DNA of 64,000 nucleotides, from contig NZ_BMJC01000005.1 of the NCBI RefSeq assembly GCF_014642875.1, positions 496,001 through 560,000 of the forward strand, given 5' to 3'. Of the stretch, positions 44,860-53,394 are shown piece after piece (within the stretch, counting starts at the first letter, position 1; each line of letters begins with the position of its first letter). Position numbers and translations under genes: made by a program. Below the pieces are notes generated by a model. The model searched no databases, was not told the DNA's origin, and worked only from the letters and a program-made list of their open reading frames with translations. The DNA is from Puia dinghuensis (lineage in GTDB: Bacteria > Bacteroidota > Bacteroidia > Chitinophagales > Chitinophagaceae).

Positions 44860-47800
44860 TCAAAGCTTCAGTATCTTCACCGTACTGTGAATCGATCCAT
44901 CTTCACTGTATATCCGCACATCATAAACTCCCTTGGGTATGCCTGTAACGTCGAGCACCGACCCGTTCGTCGCATGGCTGAACATCCGCACCTGCCGCCC
45001 GCTAAAGTCGGAGATAACTATATCCAGTATAGGATTACTATTGATATTCCAGTAGATATTCAAACTGTTGTGCACCGGGTTGGGGTATAGGTTGATATAT
45101 TGCCCATTCCCAAGATTAACCAGCCCGTTCGCCACAAACACAAAAGGCGTAGAAACATCCGTCGGACATCCATCCACCGTAGCCTGAACGGTATAGCTAC
45201 CCGTCTGGTTCGGATGATAGACACTACCCGTCGCACCGGGAATGGCCGTACCATTCAACATCCATTGATTGCCCGTCGAATCGCTCGATAGGAGATTATT
45301 ACTCTCAAAGGTGATCACCGGCGCGGCGCCGCTCAGGATAGTCACCGTAACGGCAGAGTCGGCAGTAGTAGTGATCCCATTGGCCGTCACCTTCACCGTA
45401 TATACGCCACTGGCAGTCGCCGTCACCGACGCCGCAGTATCTCCCGTCAACGCCGTGTCATTCTTATACCACTGGTTCCCCGTCGTCGCACTGGACGTCA
45501 GCACCACCGACCCCTGTCTGCAAATAACAACAGGCCCCCCGGCCTTTATCTGCGGGATGAACCGGAATCCAGCCAGCGTATCGGCCCCAATCGGAGTCAC
45601 CACCGTTACATTTCCCGAACTACCACCGGCCACCACCGCTTGGATCGTCGTCGCATTCACCACCGTAAAACTGTCAGCCGGCAATCCGCCAAACAATACA
45701 GCACTAGCGCCCGTAAACCCGTTTCCATTGATGGTCACCGTCTGGCCTTTCATTGCACTATCCGGAACAACCGACGTGACCACCGGATCCCCGATACGGT
45801 TGCGCCACACCATCATGGTACCCAAAGGCTCGTTAACAGATAGTATGTCGGGTTTGCCATCACCATCGAAATCAGCCACCGCCGTAGATACATCTGAGCT
45901 GCCCGGACTAAAATCGACATTATTATCGAAGGAGAACAACCCTACACCGGCGGACGTATTCTGAAACACCGAGAACTTACCCGTTGCCGGTTCTCCCGAA
46001 CAGAGGTCGATCTTACCGTCTCCGTTCAGGTCGGCGAAACTAAGCGTCGTCGGCGGATGCGTCAGATTCTCCGTCAGGAAAAGCGAGGGATTCCCGGCCG
46101 TGCTTGTATTCCGGAAAAGGCTGATGGTATTCAGAGAAAAATTCGAAACCCCCACATCAGGCAAACCATCCCCATCCAGGTCAGCCGTCGCGATATAGGT
46201 GGAGTTCGCCCCCGGGGCTAAACTATAATAAGCAGGGCTCCCTAGCACGAGACTACCGCCGGTACTCTGATTCATATACACAGAAATATTGTCCCCGCTG
46301 AAATTAGCGGTAAAAAGATCAGGGCGCCCGTCGTTATCCAGGTCGGCCACCGCAAGATGATCGGAATGATTCAACGCAGTAAAGTCGACCTTCGGCGCAA
46401 AAGAGATTACTCCCGGCCCCGAAGAATTGTTCAAAAAGATCGAGAAGATGCCCGAATTCCCGCTGGGCACCAGCACATCCGTCTTCCCATCCCCGTTCAT
46501 ATCAGCCAGGACGACATCAACCGAACCGTCGCCGGTCGCAAAATCCACCCGGGGGGCAAAGCTGATAGACCCGCCCGTACTCGTGTTGCGGTATACGGAG
46601 AACATACTCTGATTCCCACTATTGAAGAGCACCACTACGATATCGAGCTTGCCATCGCCGTCGAGGTCGCCAAGCGCTACTTTGCCGGGCCCGGACCCTG
46701 TCCCCAGATTAAACGGATGCACGAAAAGCACCCGCCCGGGCGAACTGGCATTGGGCACCACCGTTAAGAGATTCTCTGTAGTACTCGAAAACACAATATC
46801 GGGCTTGCCGTCGCCATTGAGATCACCCACTGCGACACTCTCAGAACTCCCCGACACCTGGCCGGCCACCACAAACGAGCTGCTGGTAATGGTAGGGTTG
46901 GCCACTGTGAAAACAACATGAAAAGGCTGCGACGTATAGGCCGTAAGCCCACGCGTCGTGACACTCACCGGCTGGTAGGTCGCACCTGCCGGCACCGTCA
47001 CCGTCAACGACGTCGCACTCGCCGCCGTCACCTTCGCCTGTACAGCCCCGAAATAAACAATATTATCCGCCGGAGTAGCCCCAAGATTCGTACCCGTCAG
47101 CACCACGCTGCTCCCCACCATACCCGAAACAGGCGTCATCGCCGTAATGGTGGGCACATCAAAGACAAAACCACTCAGCGAATCTGTCCCCAACGCGGTG
47201 GTCACCTTCACAAAGCCACTCGCGCCAGCCCCGACCGTAGCCGTTATGCTCGTAGCGGAAGTCACCGTAAAGGAAGTCGCAGCCACCCCGTCAAAGGTGA
47301 CCGCCGTCGCCCCGGTAAAATTCGAGCCTGTTATCGTCACCACCGTTCCGGCAACACCAATAGCCGGACTAAAGCCACTGATAATCGGACCCGTAAACGT
47401 AAATCCCGGCATCGTCACCGTACCATACGGCGTCGTCACACTCACATTGCCGCTGGCCCCGGACGCCACAGTAGCCGCAATACTCGTCGAAGAATTCAAG
47501 GAGAATGAAGCCGCAGGCACCCCGCCAAAACTCACCGCCGTCGCGCCGTTCAAATTGACGCCGGTGATCGTCACAGTCGTTCCCCTTGCCCCGCTCGTCG
47601 GGGAGAACCCCGTCACCTCCGGCGCCACATTGGCGCCGATGATATTACGCAGGAGACTCACGTTCGTACTGCTGCTGTTGGCCACCAACAGGTCGGGCCG
47701 CCCATCGCCATCCACATCCCCGACGGACACCCACAAAGGGTCCTGGTCCACTGCATAGTCGACGTGCGTATCAAAAGTAATGGTCCCGGCGCCGGGGCTG

Positions 47801-48810
47801 GTATTATGAAAAGCGGAAACGTTATTGCTAAATCGGTTGGCGCACACCATGTCCAGCTTCCCATCCGCATCCAGGTCGCTGATCGCCACACTCTCGGTAT
47901 AACTGGCATTATAGAAATTCTGCGCCGCACCAAAAACAAGACTGCCGGCGGTCGATTGATTCCGTACCACTACTACCGCAGAAAACGCCGCCTCGGCAAT
48001 ATCGGGCTTCCCATCCCCGTCAAGATCACCAATGGCTATCGTAAACCCTCCGCCCGACGCCAACCCTATTGGCGTTCCGAAAGAAATAGAACCCGTCACC
48101 GAAGTATTATGCAACGCGTATAAAGCAGCCCCCGACCCCTGTGTACTTACCACAAGGTCGGCCTTTCCGTCTCCGTCCAGATCACCTATTGCAACGCCAT
48201 ACGGCGCCGGTCCAACGTTAATATCTACCCGCGTTGCAAAGGAAATGGTGCCAGCCACACTCGTATTTCGGAAAAACGATACTTGTGTACCGCCATTGTT
48301 GGCAACCACCAGGTCGGGCTTCCCATCCCCGTCAAGATCACCGATCGCAACCCCATAAGGACCGTTCACCACCGCAAAGTCCACTTTCGCCGCAAAAGAG
48401 ATCGCTCCGCCCGTACTCGTATTGCGATATACCGACACCGAATTGGCGCCGATACCATTTGTCACGACAATATCCGGCTTGCCATCCCCATCCAGATCGC
48501 CTACCGCGGCCCCTTCTTCATCTGAAGCGGTCCCCGGCAGGTCCACCTGCGTACCCCAGGCGATAGTCCCCGGCGTGCTGGCATTGGTCACCACGGAATT
48601 CACTGACGAACTCCCGCGCGAAACAAACCAATCCGGTTTACCATCACCGTTAAAATCACCCATCACCACACAATGCGGGTAGATCCCGGTGGAATCGGCT
48701 TTTTTAGGCATAAAAGAAGTGGAAATAAAGGGACCGCCCGATACAGGTAATTGGGCGAATCCATAGGCGGTTAGTAGGCAGCCGCTCACTAGCAAGACTA
48801 ATTTTTTCAT
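44860..48810 (-). CDS. Giant FG-GAP/IPT-TIG repeat surface protein with T9SS type A sorting domain
   Basis: 1316-residue exported protein; start at the Met of MKKLVLLVSGCLLTAYGFAQ, since the 47 codons upstream hold no signal. It contains two blocks of integrin-like FG-GAP/VCBS propeller repeats (GDLDGDGKPDIVVTN, GDLDGDGKADLVVST, ADLDNDGRPDLFTAN; about 14 in all), whose DxDxDG loops bind calcium. Between and after them are IPT/TIG Ig-like domains (ITGVNLNGATAVSFGGVPA, ITGSNFTGATAVTFDGVAA, INGNGFTGASAVLFGGLPA). The last 85 residues (INLYPNPVHNSLNIYW ... GIPKGVYDVRIYSEDGSIHSTVKILK) are the T9SS type-A sorting domain. It is likely exposed on the surface and used for adhesion or polymer binding. 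Confidence 0.93.
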   Translation of the reverse strand: MKKLVLLVSGCLLTAYGFAQLPVSGGPFISTSFMPKKADSTGIYPHCVVMGDFNGDGKPDWFVSRGSSSVNSVVTNASTPGTIAWGTQVDLPGTASDEEGAAVGDLDGDGKPDIVVTNGIGANSVSVYRNTSTGGAISFAAKVDFAVVNGPYGVAIGDLDGDGKPDLVVANNGGTQVSFFRNTSVAGTISFATRVDINVGPAPYGVAIGDLDGDGKADLVVSTQGSGAALYALHNTSVTGSISFGTPIGLASGGGFTIAIGDLDGDGKPDIAEAAFSAVVVVRNQSTAGSLVFGAAQNFYNASYTESVAISDLDADGKLDMVCANRFSNNVSAFHNTSPGAGTITFDTHVDYAVDQDPLWVSVGDVDGDGRPDLLVANSSSTNVSLLRNIIGANVAPEVTGFSPTSGARGTTVTITGVNLNGATAVSFGGVPAASFSLNSSTSIAATVASGASGNVSVTTPYGTVTMPGFTFTGPIISGFSPAIGVAGTVVTITGSNFTGATAVTFDGVAATSFTVTSATSITATVGAGASGFVKVTTALGTDSLSGFVFDVPTITAMTPVSGMVGSSVVLTGTNLGATPADNIVYFGAVQAKVTAASATSLTVTVPAGATYQPVSVTTRGLTAYTSQPFHVVFTVANPTITSSSFVVAGQVSGSSESVAVGDLNGDGKPDIVFSSTTENLLTVVPNASSPGRVLFVHPFNLGTGSGPGKVALGDLDGDGKLDIVVVLFNSGNQSMFSVYRNTSTGGSISFAPRVDFATGDGSVDVVLADMNGDGKTDVLVPSGNSGIFSIFLNNSSGPGVISFAPKVDFTALNHSDHLAVADLDNDGRPDLFTANFSGDNISVYMNQSTGGSLVLGSPAYYSLAPGANSTYIATADLDGDGLPDVGVSNFSLNTISLFRNTSTAGNPSLFLTENLTHPPTTLSFADLNGDGKIDLCSGEPATGKFSVFQNTSAGVGLFSFDNNVDFSPGSSDVSTAVADFDGDGKPDILSVNEPLGTMMVWRNRIGDPVVTSVVPDSAMKGQTVTINGNGFTGASAVLFGGLPADSFTVVNATTIQAVVAGGSSGNVTVVTPIGADTLAGFRFIPQIKAGGPVVICRQGSVVLTSSATTGNQWYKNDTALTGDTAASVTATASGVYTVKVTANGITTTADSAVTVTILSGAAPVITFESNNLLSSDSTGNQWMLNGTAIPGATGSVYHPNQTGSYTVQATVDGCPTDVSTPFVFVANGLVNLGNGQYINLYPNPVHNSLNIYWNINSNPILDIVISDFSGRQVRMFSHATNGSVLDVTGIPKGVYDVRIYSEDGSIHSTVKILKL

Positions 48811-48987
48811 GAGGCGGTATAGGCAGTTAGATAGTCTATCCAACACCAATTTACTACAAATTGTACCTCTCTTCAAAAAACCGCTCCCACTCCTGAATAT
48901 ATTTATAAAATTCATAATTCGTTCCGCATCCCCGTTCCTCCAGGAAAACAACTTGTTATTTAATAGTTTTTTAATTTGGTGCTACAA
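48811..48987. promoter_or_regulatory. Divergent promoter region, FG-GAP protein and LacI genes
   Basis: 177 AT-rich bases between outward-facing starts. On the plus strand TTAATTTG (48971-48978) resembles the -7 element with one mismatch, ten bases before ATG 48988. Toward the minus gene, TACAATTTG (minus reading of 48857-48865) resembles it with a one-base longer spacer. No copy of the GCAATCGTTTGC operator is present, so LacI autoregulation through that site is not visible here. Confidence 0.35.
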
Positions 48988-50013
48988 ATGAAAGACAAGC
49001 TCCCCACCATCAAGGAGATCGCCCGGCAGCTCAACGTCTCCATCTCCACCGTCAGCCGCGCGCTCCACGACCATCCGGGCATCGGCCTGCGGACAAAGAT
49101 GCGGGTGCAGCAACTCGCCCGGCAACTCGAATATGAGCCCAACCAGACGGCCATCTTTTTTAAGCAGCGCAAGACCTTCACCATCGGTGTCGTTCTTCCC
49201 AATCTGGGCGAAGAATTCTTCTCCCAGGCCATCAACGGCATAGAAGAGATCGCCACCCAAAACAAATACAGCGTCCTCATCGGCCAGTCAAAGGACGATG
49301 TCGCCCGCGAACGCCAGATCGTCACCACGATGAAGAACAACCGTATCGACGGCCTCATCGTCTCTCTCAGTAAGAACACCACCACCTACGATCATTTCAC
49401 GGCCCTGAAAAAATTCAATATCCCCGTCGTCTTCTTCGATCGCGTCCCCACCTCACCCGACTTCAATAAGGTCTATTCCAACATGAACAGCGGCACCCGT
49501 GAAGCCATCGAATTTCTCATCGACAAGGGTCATCGCCGCATCGGCGTCATCAACGGACCGGATCAGATGCGATCGTCCCGCGAACGCACTGAAACCTATA
49601 AGCAGGTGCTCATCGCCCGGCGGCTAAAGATCGACCTCCGCCTCGTCACCTCCACCGATCTCACAAAAGAAGGCACCCAGCGGGCCATGCAACACCTTCT
49701 CAGCCAGCGGCCAAAACCGACGGCCATCCTCGTCATCAATGACTACATCGCCCTCGACGCCATCCAATATGCCAAACAACAAAAACTAAAGATCAACAAG
49801 GATATCTGCTTCGTCAGCTACGCCAACCTCCCTATCACCCACTACCTCGAAACCCCACCGATGGCCTCCGTCGAACAATTCCCCTATAAGCAAGGCGCCA
49901 AGGCCGCCGAAGTCCTTATGCAATTGATGGCCAATGACAACAAAAAGGAAGAACCCGGATCCTTCCTCAACATCGTCATCAATGGACAGCTGATCGTCCA
50001 CTCCCGCCGCTGA
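48988..50013 (+). CDS. LacI family transcriptional regulator
   Basis: 341-residue DNA-binding repressor or activator. N-terminal helix-turn-helix with hinge: PTIKEIARQLNVSISTVSRALHDHPGIGLRTKMRVQQLARQLEYEPN. The following domain is a periplasmic-binding-protein-like sugar sensor (FTIGVVLPNLGEEFFSQAINGIEEIATQNKYSVLIGQSKDD, IDGLIVSLSKNT, KGHRRIGVINGP). ATG 48988 is chosen over an upstream TTG. Two identical operator-like sites in the window, one 26 bases after this gene before the kinase gene and one before the GH109-like gene, suggest that it regulates amino-sugar use. The ligand is probably a sugar or sugar phosphate. Confidence 0.93.
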   Translation: MKDKLPTIKEIARQLNVSISTVSRALHDHPGIGLRTKMRVQQLARQLEYEPNQTAIFFKQRKTFTIGVVLPNLGEEFFSQAINGIEEIATQNKYSVLIGQSKDDVARERQIVTTMKNNRIDGLIVSLSKNTTTYDHFTALKKFNIPVVFFDRVPTSPDFNKVYSNMNSGTREAIEFLIDKGHRRIGVINGPDQMRSSRERTETYKQVLIARRLKIDLRLVTSTDLTKEGTQRAMQHLLSQRPKPTAILVINDYIALDAIQYAKQQKLKINKDICFVSYANLPITHYLETPPMASVEQFPYKQGAKAAEVLMQLMANDNKKEEPGSFLNIVINGQLIVHSRR

Positions 50014-50038
50014 TCCTCCCCGCCGCCCCCTATTTCAC

Positions 50039-50050
50039 GCAATCGTTTGC
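50039..50050. promoter_or_regulatory. LacI-type operator GCAATCGTTTGC (site 2)
   Basis: Identical to site 1 at 38817-38828. It lies between the LacI gene and the sugar kinase gene, with its TTTG 27 bases ahead of the TACCTTTG -7 element (26 bases at site 1). Position just downstream of the LacI gene fits a local regulator acting on the next gene. Confidence 0.65.
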
Positions 50051-50076
50051 ATAACGCACCCCTCGCGCCGCCGCAT

Positions 50077-50084
50077 TACCTTTG
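50077..50084 (+). promoter_or_regulatory. TAnnTTTG -7 element of sugar kinase gene
   Basis: TACCTTTG is an exact -7 consensus match that ends 19 bases before ATG 50104, the same distance as at the GH109-like gene. This supports ATG 50104 as the start, not the codon at 50047 that would lie upstream of the promoter element. Confidence 0.6.
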
Positions 50085-50103
50085 CCTTTTCAAATCGTCG
50101 TGC

Positions 50104-51201
50104 ATGTTGGACTCCGTCCTGAAGGCCTATGGCTTCCCTCCTGATACCTCCGTCACCCCTCATGGCAGCGGCCTCATCAACCACACCTGGTTCCTGAAAA
50201 CCCAAAAAGGCAAATTCATTCTCCAACGGATAAATCAACAGATCTTCCCCGCACCCGATCTCATTGCCCAAAATATAGAAATGGTGGGCAGCTATCTCTT
50301 AACCCACTATCCGGATGCCGTTTTCCCCCGACCAGTGTCCACCAGAACAGGCGACACCCTGGTAGACGCTGGTCCCGACGGCTATTTCCGACTCTATCCT
50401 TTCATCGAAGACTCCGTCACCGTCGACATCGCCGACACCCCCGCCCGGGCCTTCGAAGCAGCAAGGCAATTCGGGCTTTTTACCCGAATGCTGTCAGGCT
50501 TCCCCGCTGGCAACCTCCACGAAACCCTGCCCGACTTTCACGATCTGCCGCTACGCTACACGGCCTTTCGTCGCTCCTTGCAAAACGGCAACCCCGATCG
50601 CATCCGCAAAGCAGGGCAACTCATCGGTTTCCTGGAATCCCACAACCACATCGTCACCGAATACAGCCAGTTGCTCGCCGACCCCGGCTTCAAACGCCGC
50701 GTCACGCATCACGACACCAAGATCAGCAACGTCCTGTTCGACGATCAGGGAAAAGGCATCTGTGTCATCGATCTCGATACGATGATGCCGGGTTATTTCA
50801 TCAGCGATGTAGGGGACATGCTCCGAACCTACCTCTCACCTGTATCCGAAGAGGAAAAGGATTTGACCCTCATCCAGGTACGCGAGCCCTGGTTCCAGGC
50901 CATCGTGGAAGGCTATCTCGGCGAAATGAAAGACCAGCTGACCCCGACGGAAAAGAATGCCTTCGTCTATGCCGGGTCGTTTATGATGTATATGCAGGCG
51001 CTCCGCTTCCTTACGGACTACTTGTATGAAGACGTATACTATGGCAGCAGGTATAAAGACCACAACTACAACCGCGCCCTCAACCAGGCTGCCCTGCTGG
51101 GACAATACCTGGAGAAAGCTCCTCAACTAAAAAACATCGTCCGCAAGGTCATTGCACAACCACCTGCCCGCCTTTCATCACGAAATGCACCTTTAGAATA
51201 G
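50104..51201 (+). CDS. APH-fold sugar kinase, NahK-like (N-acetylhexosamine kinase family)
   Basis: 365-residue cytosolic kinase of the aminoglycoside-phosphotransferase fold. The Brenner-type catalytic loop is VTHHDTKISNVLFD, followed by the metal-binding VIDLDTMMPGYFISDVGDMLRTY; the N-lobe contains the nucleotide-binding GSGLINHTW and FILQRIN with the conserved Lys position occupied near KFILQR. Its overall features resemble the NahK-like enzymes that phosphorylate N-acetylgalactosamine or N-acetylglucosamine at C1, often mis-annotated as mucin desulfatase. The substrate is inferred. Shares operator and promoter layout with the GH109-like gene. The 3' end overlaps the convergent amidohydrolase gene by 53 bases. 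Confidence 0.82.
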   Translation: MLDSVLKAYGFPPDTSVTPHGSGLINHTWFLKTQKGKFILQRINQQIFPAPDLIAQNIEMVGSYLLTHYPDAVFPRPVSTRTGDTLVDAGPDGYFRLYPFIEDSVTVDIADTPARAFEAARQFGLFTRMLSGFPAGNLHETLPDFHDLPLRYTAFRRSLQNGNPDRIRKAGQLIGFLESHNHIVTEYSQLLADPGFKRRVTHHDTKISNVLFDDQGKGICVIDLDTMMPGYFISDVGDMLRTYLSPVSEEEKDLTLIQVREPWFQAIVEGYLGEMKDQLTPTEKNAFVYAGSFMMYMQALRFLTDYLYEDVYYGSRYKDHNYNRALNQAALLGQYLEKAPQLKNIVRKVIAQPPARLSSRNAPLE

Positions 51202-52459
51202 CATGAATATCCGTGTCGAGGTCCCCATCTACAGCAATGATATCTGCATAGTAACCCCGCTTTAGCACCCCGATCTCCCTGCTCCAGTTCAATTGCCTGC
51301 TACCATTTATCGTGGCAAACTGCAGCACCCGCGGAATAGGAACTCCCGATTCGGCATATCCGATAAGCGTTCGTTTCGAAGGCTCCGAAAAAGGTAGCTT
51401 GAAATCGACATAGTCATCCGATCCCGCCGCAACCATCACCCCATCCCGTATCGCCGCCCGCAACCGCGACCCCAGATAACGCCTGAATCCCATCACATTG
51501 GCCGCGGCACTCTTGTCATCCGGGTTGGCGATCTGAGCATATCGGACAAAGGTGACGCTATCCCCATCCGTCGGAACAAGTATCGTCCCCTTCCTGGCCA
51601 TCAGTTGCATCGTCGTATCGTCCATACTATATCCATGCTCGATGCCATCTACTCCACCGATCACCGCATTGTATACCGCTTTATTATCAGTGGCATGGGC
51701 CGTAACCCTCAGTCCATAGCGATGCGCCTCCCCAACGATCGCCTTTATCTCGTCCACGCTCAGCATCGTATTATTCGGGGTGTTGTTGGCGTAGATCTTT
51801 ATTACATCCGCCCCCTGGGTGATATTCTCCCGGACAGCCTGAATAGCATCCTCCGGCCCTTTAATGATCCGGTACTCATCGTCGACAATATCCCGGTGCT
51901 TGTAGATAAGGCCCGGAAGCTGGCCGCCTTCGGAAGCAAGTCCCCGGCCGGCACACCGCATTCGCGGACCGGGCGCCAGTCCTTCGTTGATGGCCCGTCG
52001 CAAAGCAATATCTCCATATTGACCCGAATTGCCGAGGTCCTGCACCGCCGTGATCCCCGCCAGCAAATAAGCCTTGGCCCGCGCCGCCCCATAAAGCGCC
52101 CGGTAAGCGTCTCCCTCCGTCGTCAGCTCCTTTATCAGATCCATCGACTGAACGGTATTTCCCGGGTGAATGACTTCCCGGTACAACAAATGCGTATGTG
52201 CATCGATAAGTCCGGGCAGTACGGCGTAGGAAGAAAGATCGACAACCGTATACCCGCTTTTTTCGGCCTCGGTAACTTCCTGTTCGGGTTTCACCGCCTC
52301 TATCCGCTGGTCCTTTACGAGAATAACCATCCCGGTCTTGAATTCACCCGTTTCGCTGTCGAAAAGTTTGCCGGCCTTTATCAGGTAAGTAGTATGTGGG
52401 TTCTGTGCCATCACCATTCCCGATAACAGTAACAGCAACCCAAAGAAACATTTTTTCAT
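51149..52459 (-). CDS. Secreted amidohydrolase family protein
   Basis: 436-residue exported metal-dependent hydrolase. Start at the Met of MKKCFFGLLLLLSGMVMAQ (signal peptide); an in-frame Met six codons upstream is also possible. Amidohydrolase features: N-terminal sheet TYLIKAGKLFDSETGEFKTGMVILVKDQRIEAVKP, metal-binding LPGLIDAHTHL, VDVIKIYANN, LRVTAHATDNKAVYNAV, GIEHGYSMDD, and AAGSDDYVDFKLPF. The group includes imidazolonepropionase-like and Xaa-Pro dipeptidase enzymes of Bacteroidota; substrate unknown. Probably a peptide- or amide-processing enzyme. The serine hydrolase gene lies 44 bases upstream on the same strand. Confidence 0.9.
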   Translation of the reverse strand: MKKCFFGLLLLLSGMVMAQNPHTTYLIKAGKLFDSETGEFKTGMVILVKDQRIEAVKPEQEVTEAEKSGYTVVDLSSYAVLPGLIDAHTHLLYREVIHPGNTVQSMDLIKELTTEGDAYRALYGAARAKAYLLAGITAVQDLGNSGQYGDIALRRAINEGLAPGPRMRCAGRGLASEGGQLPGLIYKHRDIVDDEYRIIKGPEDAIQAVRENITQGADVIKIYANNTPNNTMLSVDEIKAIVGEAHRYGLRVTAHATDNKAVYNAVIGGVDGIEHGYSMDDTTMQLMARKGTILVPTDGDSVTFVRYAQIANPDDKSAAANVMGFRRYLGSRLRAAIRDGVMVAAGSDDYVDFKLPFSEPSKRTLIGYAESGVPIPRVLQFATINGSRQLNWSREIGVLKRGYYADIIAVDGDLDTDIHAILKVHFVMKGGQVVVQ

Positions 52460-52503
52460 AAACAGAGGATTTAACATCGGCTAAAATAGCAAATCATCCC
52501 CAC

Positions 52504-53382
52504 TTACAACGCCGCATCTACCAACTGTACCAATTCCATCTCCCTGTCCTGTCGCCCCTTATTATTCAAATTCACAGTCATAAGAAATGCACAATACCCC
52601 CGCGCATTGACAATCCAGGGAAAACTGCCAAACAACCCAGGACTGCTCACAGCCTCGCCCATGATCCATTCACCATAGCCATACCCTACCCCTGCACCCC
52701 CGTTCTCCGCCGGCGTATACGCGATCCGTACCTCCGGGCCAAGTCGGTTCACCTGCATCTCGCTGACACTTTGTTCGCTAAGCACCCTGACGTCATGATA
52801 AACACCCCGGTTGACGATCATCTCGAGAAAATGGATATAATCTTCCGGCGTACTGCTGGCTCCACCCGCCGGTAAGGCCACCGGCCCCTTCCCAAAATCC
52901 GTATGGGTCATCTCCAACGGGCGCGCGATCCGTTCCCCAAACAACGTCTCGAAGGACTCACCGCTCACCTTCTCAAGAATCGCCCCCGCAATCTGTAATC
53001 CCGCATTGCTATAATGAAACACCTTCCCCGGCTCACCCTCCATCGGCAGCTTCCCCTCATCTACAAAGGTCATGATAAGGGCAGCGCTAAGCCACTTGCT
53101 ACAGCTGGCGATAGGCTGTCGCGTCGCCACCGAATAATCATCGAAACTCGCCTCCTGGTGCTGCTGCCGCGCTATCCACCGGTCTACCATCCGCTGCCCC
53201 GAACTCATATCATTCACCGACTTCGTATGCACGATCTGCCCATCCTTAGCCACCACCAAAATGGCCCGCCCACCCATGTCCCGCGCATTCTCCTGCAACC
53301 ACGCATCCACTTTAGCAAACGGCTCCTGCCCCCGGCAAATCCCCAATAGGCCCATGGCCACTATAAAAAATATATATTTCAT
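52504..53382 (-). CDS. Beta-lactamase/D-Ala-D-Ala-carboxypeptidase-fold serine hydrolase with internal deletion
   Basis: 292-residue exported protein (signal MKYIFFIVAMGLLGICRGQ) of the class C beta-lactamase superfamily. SxxK is SCSK (in QPIASCSKWLSAALIMTF) and YxN is YSN (KVFHYSNAGLQIAGAILEK). Family members are usually 350-400 residues. Here MTFVDEGKL is joined directly to PMEGEPGKVFHYSN; the roughly 60-75 residues that normally lie between them, including the ITLRHLLSHTSGL-type region, are missing in frame. The later part (GGASSTPEDYIHFLEMIVN, LSEQSVSEMQVNRLG, GVGYGYGEWIMG) is intact. It may be inactive or altered. The start is only 12 bases from the divergent GH43 start. Confidence 0.82.
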   Translation of the reverse strand: MKYIFFIVAMGLLGICRGQEPFAKVDAWLQENARDMGGRAILVVAKDGQIVHTKSVNDMSSGQRMVDRWIARQQHQEASFDDYSVATRQPIASCSKWLSAALIMTFVDEGKLPMEGEPGKVFHYSNAGLQIAGAILEKVSGESFETLFGERIARPLEMTHTDFGKGPVALPAGGASSTPEDYIHFLEMIVNRGVYHDVRVLSEQSVSEMQVNRLGPEVRIAYTPAENGGAGVGYGYGEWIMGEAVSSPGLFGSFPWIVNARGYCAFLMTVNLNNKGRQDREMELVQLVDAAL

Positions 53383-53394
53383 ATCTTGCAATCT
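53383..53394. promoter_or_regulatory. 12-base gap between divergent start codons
   Basis: The serine hydrolase (minus) and GH43 (plus) genes begin only 12 bases apart (ATCTTGCAATCT). Both starts are backed by signal peptides immediately after them. Promoters of both genes must therefore lie inside the other coding sequence, or both mRNAs have almost no leader. Confidence 0.6.

Noticed and set aside
44860-48810. Regularly repeated short sequences resembling a CRISPR or tandem-repeat array
   Set aside because: They are in one long reading frame and encode FG-GAP and IPT/TIG protein repeats; repeats are degenerate and spacers are not uniform.
48855-48865. Palindrome TACAAATTGTA between the FG-GAP and LacI genes
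   Set aside because: Only 11 bases, AT-rich, in AT-rich intergenic DNA; likely to occur by chance, though it overlaps a weak -7-like element.
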